DNA of 64,000 bases from JADJXV01 sp964527785 (GTDB lineage Bacteria; Bacteroidota; Ignavibacteria; Kapaibacteriales; UBA961): assembly GCA_964527785.1 (NCBI GenBank), contig CAZGNO010000007.1, positions 1 through 64,000 on the forward strand, written 5' to 3'. Numbering within the stretch: the stretch's first letter is position 1; each line of letters opens with the position of its first letter. Under the pieces are notes generated by a model that was not told the DNA's origin, made no database searches, and was given only the letters and a program-made list of their open reading frames with translations. The translations under genes and the position numbers were made by a program. Positions 58,053-64,000 of the stretch are shown here, piece by piece.

Positions 58053-61000
58053 ATGACTGATACTATCTACACAGGAGTACTGCGCTCCCGATATTGGGTG
58101 TTCGCTGCCCTGATATATGCTTTTTTCAGCGTGAGCGGAGCATACGCGGCTGCTCCTGCCAATCCCCCCTATCCGAGTACGCCCGGATATAACGCAACCA
58201 ATGTACCGACAAATAAAACGTTTGTCTGGAATACTGCCACCGGTGCAACATCCTATAAAGTGCAAATTGGTACTAATTCCAATTTTCAAAGCGGAGTCAT
58301 TTACAATGAATCGGGTCTGACCGGTACGGAACTTACCGTGAGCGGACTTGCAACCTCCACTACACACTATTGGAGATTAAAGTCGGTAAACAGCGACGGC
58401 GAAAGCGCATGGTCGAATGCGTGGCAATTGACGACATCCGCACAGAACCCTCCAAGCGTTCCTGCACTGGATGTCCCGGCGAGCCAAGCTACAAATATAT
58501 GCGTGAACTCGACCGTCCGCTGGATGGTGACAACGGGTGCTGCATCGTATAAATTGCAGATATGCACCAACTCATCGTTCCAGTCGGGTTTCAAGACGAA
58601 TATATCCAATCTGAGCGATACTGCCTATTCCGTGACGGGACTTTCCATCTCGACTAATTATTACTGGAGAGTAAAAGCAGTCAGCAGCTACGGTGAAAGT
58701 GCATGGTCATCCGTGCGTCAATTTACAACAGCAAACGGTACTCCTCCGAACGCTCCATATCCTGTAACCCCCGGTTATCAGGCAACCAATGTCCCTACAA
58801 GCAAAACCTTTGCGTGGTGGAAAATAACGGGTGCATCATCCTATGGCATTCAGGTGTGCAGCAATTCTTCATTCCAAAATGGACTTATCGTCAATCAAAC
58901 TGGCATTACCGACAGTATTCTCGCTGTTAGCGGACTTTCCGTTTCGACAACCTACTACTGGAGAACACGGGCTACAAACAGCTATGGAGACGGCTTGTGG
59001 GGTAATTACTGGCAATTCACGACCGCAGCAGGCAATCCCCCGAATGCGCCCACGCTCGACAATCCATCGAACAATGCGACCGATGTATTTGTAAATTCAT
59101 CTGTTAAATGGTTCACAACAGCTAACGCAACTTCATATAAACTGCAAGTAAGTACCAATTCATCATTCCAAAATAGCTTTGCTGCGAATCAATCAAACCT
59201 GACCGATACTGCATATTCTTTGACAGGGCTTGCAATTTCTACGGTATATTATTGGAGAGTAAAGGCAGTCGGCAGCTACGGCGAAAGCGCATGGTCATCC
59301 GTTCGCCAATTCACAACAGCCAACGGCGCACCTCCAAATGCACCTTACGGTATTACACCGGGTTATGAAGCAACGAATATCCCGACCAATAAAACCTTCA
59401 GATGGTGGCACGTAACAGGCGCAACCTCCTACAGCATACAAGTATGCAGCAATTCATCATTTAATACCGGAATAGTAGTAAATCAATCCGGCATTAGCGA
59501 CAGCACGCTTGCAGTAACAGGTCTTGCAATCTCAACAACCTATTACTGGAGAACACGTTCATCGAGCAGCTATGGCGATGGTACATGGTCTTATCCTTGG
59601 CAGTTCACGACGGCAGCAGGCAATCCCCCGAACACTCCCTACCCTGCTACTCCGAATTATGAACAAACGGATATTCCCCTCAACAAAACCTTTGCATGGT
59701 GGCACGTAACGGGTGCAACTTCCTACGCAATTCAGATATGCAGCAATTCATCATTCCAAAATGGGATGATTGTCAATCAATCGGGTGTTTCCGACAGTTT
59801 GTTCGCTGTGAACGGATTATCTGCATCAACAGTCTATTATTGGAGATTGCAAGCAGCGAACAGTTACGGCGAGAGCAATTGGTCTAATCCATGGCAATTT
59901 ACGACTACAGCGGGTAATCCTCCAGATGCCCCGACGCTCAGTTCTCCGGCGCATCAAGCGACAGATGTATCACAGAGTCCATCCCTTTCATGGAATTCCG
60001 TTAGCGGAGCAACCTCGTATTCTGTGATGGTTTCGGCAAATGCAGACTTCTCATCACCGAATGTGAATACAACCCATTCATCTACATCTTACTCGGTTTC
60101 CGGTCTTTCGGCAAATACGGTCTATTACTGGCGCATCAATGCAATCAGTCAATACGGGACAAGTAATTGGTCGGACGTACGCTCATTCACAACAGGTTCA
60201 AGCAGTGGCGGTAGCGGTGGAAATGGCGGGAACAACGGCGGAAACGGTGGGAATAACAGCGGAAATAACAATAGTAACGAGGTGGATTATTATGTTGACG
60301 GAGGTGCTGCCTCCAATGGTAACGGCTCGCAATACAGTCCGTTCCAAACAATTACGGCTGCCTATAATGCAGCAAACGAAGCAAAGAAATATACAATTCG
60401 TGTAGCTGGCGGGACATATACTGAAAATATCGGCTCGGATACCGACCTCTACGGAATCAACCGTGAATATGTCTTCTTGGGCGGATATGGTGTTAATTTT
60501 ATTAACCGTGATAAAAAGACAGTAATCGTCGGTTCGGAAAAACACAAACCGGTTTTTGAATTTTATAATGCAGCAGCAGTTACGATTGACGGATTCGATA
60601 TTAGCGGCGGGAAATCGGGTATTCAATCGTTGGGTTGGTCAAGCTCGCGCTCAGCAACAATTACCAACAATCGCATTCATGACAACGGCTTCTGGACAAG
60701 TCACGACAGCTACGACAGCGTAATGTATGGAGGCGGCATAGGAGTCGAAGCTACAACAACGCTTATCGAAAAGAATATCATCGAGAACAATACAGGACAT
60801 GATTTCGGTGGCGGTATCCGTGCTACAAGCATAGGAGCAGACGGTTTTACTACAATCACACAGAACATGGTGCGTGACAACCTCAATGTAGGCGGTTCAT
60901 CACACGGAAGCGGTATGCTGGTAAACGGCGATACCCGCATTGAGAAAAACACGGTTGACCATAATACCTTCAATACTTCCTACGGCGGAACGCAAACAGG

Positions 61001-64000
61001 CGTTGGTGGTGGTATCATCGTTATCGGCGGTGACAGCAGTATTATCAATGCAAACCTTATTATCCGCAATACAGGGCATTCGGGAGCAGGACTTATGCTT
61101 GATGAAGCGGCAACTGCACTTATCACGAATAATATTATTGCCCGTAATTACAGCTATCAACGTGGCGGTGGTGTACGTATTGACGGTGCTTCGGCAAATT
61201 CATTCAGCTACGCAACGCTTCATAATAACACAATCGTATTCAACACTCAGGGAGCTGACCCTGACGGCAACGGCGGACATGGACTGCACGTGACAGACGC
61301 ACAGGTAACGGGAGCAAACAACCTATTCTGGGGTAACGGAGAGGGTGACAACGACCTTTATCTTTCCGGTGTTAATTCAACAATCGAATTATCATATTCA
61401 CTTCTGAACGATTTTGCCCTTACTGATTCAGCAAGTGATTTGGGTGATGTTCCTTCACTCGGCAGTACCAATCTTCTTGCCGGTACTGACATTACCAATC
61501 CTCATTTTATTGATACTGCTGCAGATAATTTCCGTTTGGAAATTGGAAGCCCGCTTACTGATGTAGGTATTTCTTCATTCGGAAATACGAATAGTATTCC
61601 TGCTAAGGACTTTGACGGTGGTAGTCGCCCGTTAGGTAATAGCGTTGATATAGGAGCAGATGAAGTTGGTTCGGGTATGAATACCGACCACCCTCGCCTT
61701 TTGATAACCCCTGCAATCAAAGAAAAACTTGTTGCAAAGATGCAGGCGAATGATGCGGCTTGGGTCACACTCAAGACACGCGCTGACCAATTGAAAAACT
61801 ATGTTGTTACCGAGTATAAAACCTCTACAGCGTATAATTGGTTTCAGAATACAATCTTCTACGGTTATCAGGGCAACAGTTGGTATGATGACATTATTCC
61901 GCTTGCTTTTGCATGGCAAGTATCCGGTGATACCAACTATTGCAATAAACTGATTGAAGTAGCTGACGAAATGATTCGTGCAGAATACGACGAGGATAAT
62001 ATCCCTCCGACGGGACATTCCCCGATGATGCTCGGCAATGCGTATCCTTCACGATTTGTAGGTCCGTCTGCAGCACTTATTTATGACTGGTGCTATGACC
62101 GCTTAGGCGAAAGTCGTAAACAACAACTCATTACATTATTCAATAAATGGTACGACAGCTTGCGTGTACCGGGTGGAGGAGCGTATGAGAATAACGGTCC
62201 GTCGAACGGTAATCACTTTAGCGGTCATATGTTCGCTGCGGGTTGGATGGGTTATGCAACATTCGGCGAGAATCCGCGCGCAGGTGAATTGATTGATTGG
62301 GCTCGTGCACGTATGGACGGTACAACTCCGTACAATACGACCTTTCCTGCAAATCAACTACCTGCTTCAAGCCGCAATATGGATTTCGATGGCTGGACAA
62401 AGAACTATACCGGGTCAATTTATGGTGTTCCCGATACTGCTCACGGCATCCACGGCGCACCGTTCAAAGGTGGATTCAATTTCCAAGGGTGGGCGTATGG
62501 CAATGGTGATTTCAGTTCGATGATTGACTTCATGCAGCTTATCAGAACTGCATCGGGTGATGACTTGTTTGCCGACCATCACGATTGGTTCTCAGGGATG
62601 TTGAACTCACAACGTCATGCCCTCATGCCAAATAGATTTATGATTGACCCGATTGGTGACTGGGGCGGCAATAATGCCAATGCTATTTATCCAGACCTTC
62701 CACATCGCGTTTCATTCGTATTGGAAGGAACGGATGAAGGTCCAGCTGCGCAGTATTTTGCCAATACATATATGGCGCAAAATCACACTTGGAATTACTA
62801 CGGTCCTGATATTCGCGTTATCGAACTGGATGCGTGGGAAGATTTATATTATACGGATGCTTCACGTTCTTCACAGAACAATACTATTCCTCCGTATTAT
62901 AATAATATCCCGACAGTCAATCCGAACGGAGCAAGTCCTAACGGCGCTATTCCTTATTACATCATGCGTTCTAATTGGGATACGTCGGCAGTATGGGCTA
63001 CTCTTCAAATGGGCAGTGCGCACTGGGGCGACCATCATCATAATCATGCAGGGCACTTGCACATCGTTCGCGGGAAAGACCAATTACTTATCAGCCCAAG
63101 CAACTGGAAGGGTGACGGTACTGGTCTCGGAATACAAGGAAATGGTATCGCTTATACTGATTATTCTGGTGTAAAGAATACACTTTTCTTTGATGATTAC
63201 GGTGATTACAAGCAGCCGTCAAGCGGTACTATCGGAGGACAAAGTACCCATGGTTTCGACCGTCCGATTACCAACGAACTCAACGATGATTATTCCTATA
63301 TGCGCAGTGATTTGGCGAGTGCATACAACTATGCAGGGTGGAACAGCGCAGACCAAAGTACAACCGAACTCTCGGACACAACTGAACGCAAACTCGAAAA
63401 GTTCTTCCGTAATTTCTTCTATTTACGCTCACAAGATGTATTCGTGGTGTTTGACCAGGTGAAAGCAAAGAATTCAACGAATCAACTCGGTCAATACAAA
63501 AAAGTACTGCGTTGGCACTTCCCCGTCGAGCCGACCATTAGCGGTAAAGGTCTTCGTGTGGATAAAGGAGCGTCACGTTTGTATATGCATACTCTAATGC
63601 CTGCGTCTCTTGACTATAACAAATATTATTTAGGGTCGGGTAATCCTGACAACACGTACAACAATCCCGACCTTGCCTATTTATTCAACAGCCCGACATG
63701 GAGAGTGGAAGTAAGCGATACGCTCAATCCGCTTGAACTGCCATTTATGAGTGTATTCCAAGTAGGTAAGGATACTCTCGGCGAAATGACCACAACTTCA
63801 ATTCACAGTTTGGATTCATTAATGCTTGGGACAACTGTAGAAAGCACCAACGGCAGCAGCTCGCTCATTCTGTTCAATAACCGTGAAGGAATTGTGCCGG
63901 AAGCAATAAGCTCGACAAGCTATGTATTCAACGGCTCGGAAGATGCGCAGCATATATTGTGCGGTATGGTGCCGGATGCACAGTATCACATTACAACGAC
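58053..64000 (+). CDS. Giant secreted protein: Fn3 repeats, beta-helix, polysaccharide-lyase-like domain (3' end outside window)
   Basis: One frame stays open from the ATG at 58053 to the window edge (at least 1982 residues). Order: signal peptide (about 1-33, ending SGAYAA); seven fibronectin-III-like repeats of about 97 residues (35-715), each with a YYWR-type strand and WxF-T-T end; a Gly/Asn linker (716-744); a right-handed beta-helix from YYVDGGAASNGNGS (745-1200). From RLLITPAIKE (about 1210) comes a heparinase/alginate-lyase-like region with YDWCYDRLG, SNGNHFSGH and GDHHHNHAGHL. It probably binds and cleaves an acidic polysaccharide outside the cell. A C-terminal sorting domain would lie beyond the window. 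Confidence 0.85.
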   Translation, partial: MTDTIYTGVLRSRYWVFAALIYAFFSVSGAYAAAPANPPYPSTPGYNATNVPTNKTFVWNTATGATSYKVQIGTNSNFQSGVIYNESGLTGTELTVSGLATSTTHYWRLKSVNSDGESAWSNAWQLTTSAQNPPSVPALDVPASQATNICVNSTVRWMVTTGAASYKLQICTNSSFQSGFKTNISNLSDTAYSVTGLSISTNYYWRVKAVSSYGESAWSSVRQFTTANGTPPNAPYPVTPGYQATNVPTSKTFAWWKITGASSYGIQVCSNSSFQNGLIVNQTGITDSILAVSGLSVSTTYYWRTRATNSYGDGLWGNYWQFTTAAGNPPNAPTLDNPSNNATDVFVNSSVKWFTTANATSYKLQVSTNSSFQNSFAANQSNLTDTAYSLTGLAISTVYYWRVKAVGSYGESAWSSVRQFTTANGAPPNAPYGITPGYEATNIPTNKTFRWWHVTGATSYSIQVCSNSSFNTGIVVNQSGISDSTLAVTGLAISTTYYWRTRSSSSYGDGTWSYPWQFTTAAGNPPNTPYPATPNYEQTDIPLNKTFAWWHVTGATSYAIQICSNSSFQNGMIVNQSGVSDSLFAVNGLSASTVYYWRLQAANSYGESNWSNPWQFTTTAGNPPDAPTLSSPAHQATDVSQSPSLSWNSVSGATSYSVMVSANADFSSPNVNTTHSSTSYSVSGLSANTVYYWRINAISQYGTSNWSDVRSFTTGSSSGGSGGNGGNNGGNGGNNSGNNNSNEVDYYVDGGAASNGNGSQYSPFQTITAAYNAANEAKKYTIRVAGGTYTENIGSDTDLYGINREYVFLGGYGVNFINRDKKTVIVGSEKHKPVFEFYNAAAVTIDGFDISGGKSGIQSLGWSSSRSATITNNRIHDNGFWTSHDSYDSVMYGGGIGVEATTTLIEKNIIENNTGHDFGGGIRATSIGADGFTTITQNMVRDNLNVGGSSHGSGMLVNGDTRIEKNTVDHNTFNTSYGGTQTGVGGGIIVIGGDSSIINANLIIRNTGHSGAGLMLDEAATALITNNIIARNYSYQRGGGVRIDGASANSFSYATLHNNTIVFNTQGADPDGNGGHGLHVTDAQVTGANNLFWGNGEGDNDLYLSGVNSTIELSYSLLNDFALTDSASDLGDVPSLGSTNLLAGTDITNPHFIDTAADNFRLEIGSPLTDVGISSFGNTNSIPAKDFDGGSRPLGNSVDIGADEVGSGMNTDHPRLLITPAIKEKLVAKMQANDAAWVTLKTRADQLKNYVVTEYKTSTAYNWFQNTIFYGYQGNSWYDDIIPLAFAWQVSGDTNYCNKLIEVADEMIRAEYDEDNIPPTGHSPMMLGNAYPSRFVGPSAALIYDWCYDRLGESRKQQLITLFNKWYDSLRVPGGGAYENNGPSNGNHFSGHMFAAGWMGYATFGENPRAGELIDWARARMDGTTPYNTTFPANQLPASSRNMDFDGWTKNYTGSIYGVPDTAHGIHGAPFKGGFNFQGWAYGNGDFSSMIDFMQLIRTASGDDLFADHHDWFSGMLNSQRHALMPNRFMIDPIGDWGGNNANAIYPDLPHRVSFVLEGTDEGPAAQYFANTYMAQNHTWNYYGPDIRVIELDAWEDLYYTDASRSSQNNTIPPYYNNIPTVNPNGASPNGAIPYYIMRSNWDTSAVWATLQMGSAHWGDHHHNHAGHLHIVRGKDQLLISPSNWKGDGTGLGIQGNGIAYTDYSGVKNTLFFDDYGDYKQPSSGTIGGQSTHGFDRPITNELNDDYSYMRSDLASAYNYAGWNSADQSTTELSDTTERKLEKFFRNFFYLRSQDVFVVFDQVKAKNSTNQLGQYKKVLRWHFPVEPTISGKGLRVDKGASRLYMHTLMPASLDYNKYYLGSGNPDNTYNNPDLAYLFNSPTWRVEVSDTLNPLELPFMSVFQVGKDTLGEMTTTSIHSLDSLMLGTTVESTNGSSSLILFNNREGIVPEAISSTSYVFNGSEDAQHILCGMVPDAQYHITT

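Noticed and set aside
58035..60973. Minus-strand and alternate-frame ORFs across the Fn3 and beta-helix regions
   Set aside because: The + strand frame beginning at 58053 stays open to the window edge with clear domains; the others are shadows of this repetitive sequence.
1..64000. CRISPR arrays, tRNA or rRNA genes
   Set aside because: No regularly spaced 24-40-bp repeats with unique spacers and no cloverleaf or rRNA segments were noticed. The only arrays are those described; a covariance-model search would be decisive.

Overview
The window looks like a chromosomal segment of a Bacteroidota/Chlorobiota-type bacterium (FCB group; an Ignavibacteria or Kapaibacteria relative is my guess, not shown). 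Reasons: an ftsQ-ftsA-ftsZ cluster, a secreted PorZ-like propeller protein with a C-terminal type IX-style sorting/FlgD-like domain, weak Shine-Dalgarno use in host genes, TAnnTTTG promoter-like octamers, and many short palindromic intergenic repeats. A 32.5 kb transposable prophage sits in the middle and an unfinished giant surface protein is at the right edge.

Host left part (1-25060). ftsZ, ftsA and ftsQ run leftward. An orphan MalK-type ATPase, an M20 dipeptidase, a GT4 glycosyltransferase, a PorZ-like protein and a DUF4173 membrane protein run rightward. A secreted M18 aminopeptidase, an OsmC protein, an ABC exporter and a lipoprotein run leftward, followed by an ECF sigma factor whose partner gene fuses an anti-sigma-like N-terminus to an outer-membrane-barrel-like C-terminus. 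Then come two paralogous small secreted proteins, a second ECF sigma/zinc anti-sigma pair, and a 1.25 kb tandem array of ~270 bp units. Dispersed palindromes and inverted repeats fill most gaps.

Prophage (about 25067-57643). It has a Mu-type transposase, Gam, gp16/GemA-like, ParB-like, F-like head, gp36/gp37-like, small and large terminase, DUF935 portal, scaffold, capsid, tail tube, tape measure, distal tail and Dam genes. The 1643-aa tape measure without sheath genes points to a siphovirus-type transposable phage (D3112/B3 style). The transposase/repressor end is on the right. Early genes run leftward (56126 to 46509). A six-gene packaging/portal block (41654-46455) runs rightward against them, and the capsid-tail-lysis block runs leftward again. 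The two structural blocks diverge from a 170 bp region holding two mirror-image copies of the same promoter-like element around a GGACATA-n6-TATGTCC dyad. Other unusual points: a Glu in place of the second catalytic Asp of the transposase, no MuB, a repressor split into an HTH gene and an S24 peptidase gene, a holin-like/endolysin fusion followed by a one-gene spanin, a truncated duplicate of the G-like gene, and two small genes of 53 and 58 codons.

Host right part (57650-64000). A copy of a palindrome-rich repeat also found left of the prophage lies here in inverted orientation. It is followed by one open reading frame that runs off the window: signal peptide, seven fibronectin-III-like repeats, a Gly/Asn linker, a right-handed beta-helix and a heparinase/alginate-lyase-like catalytic region.
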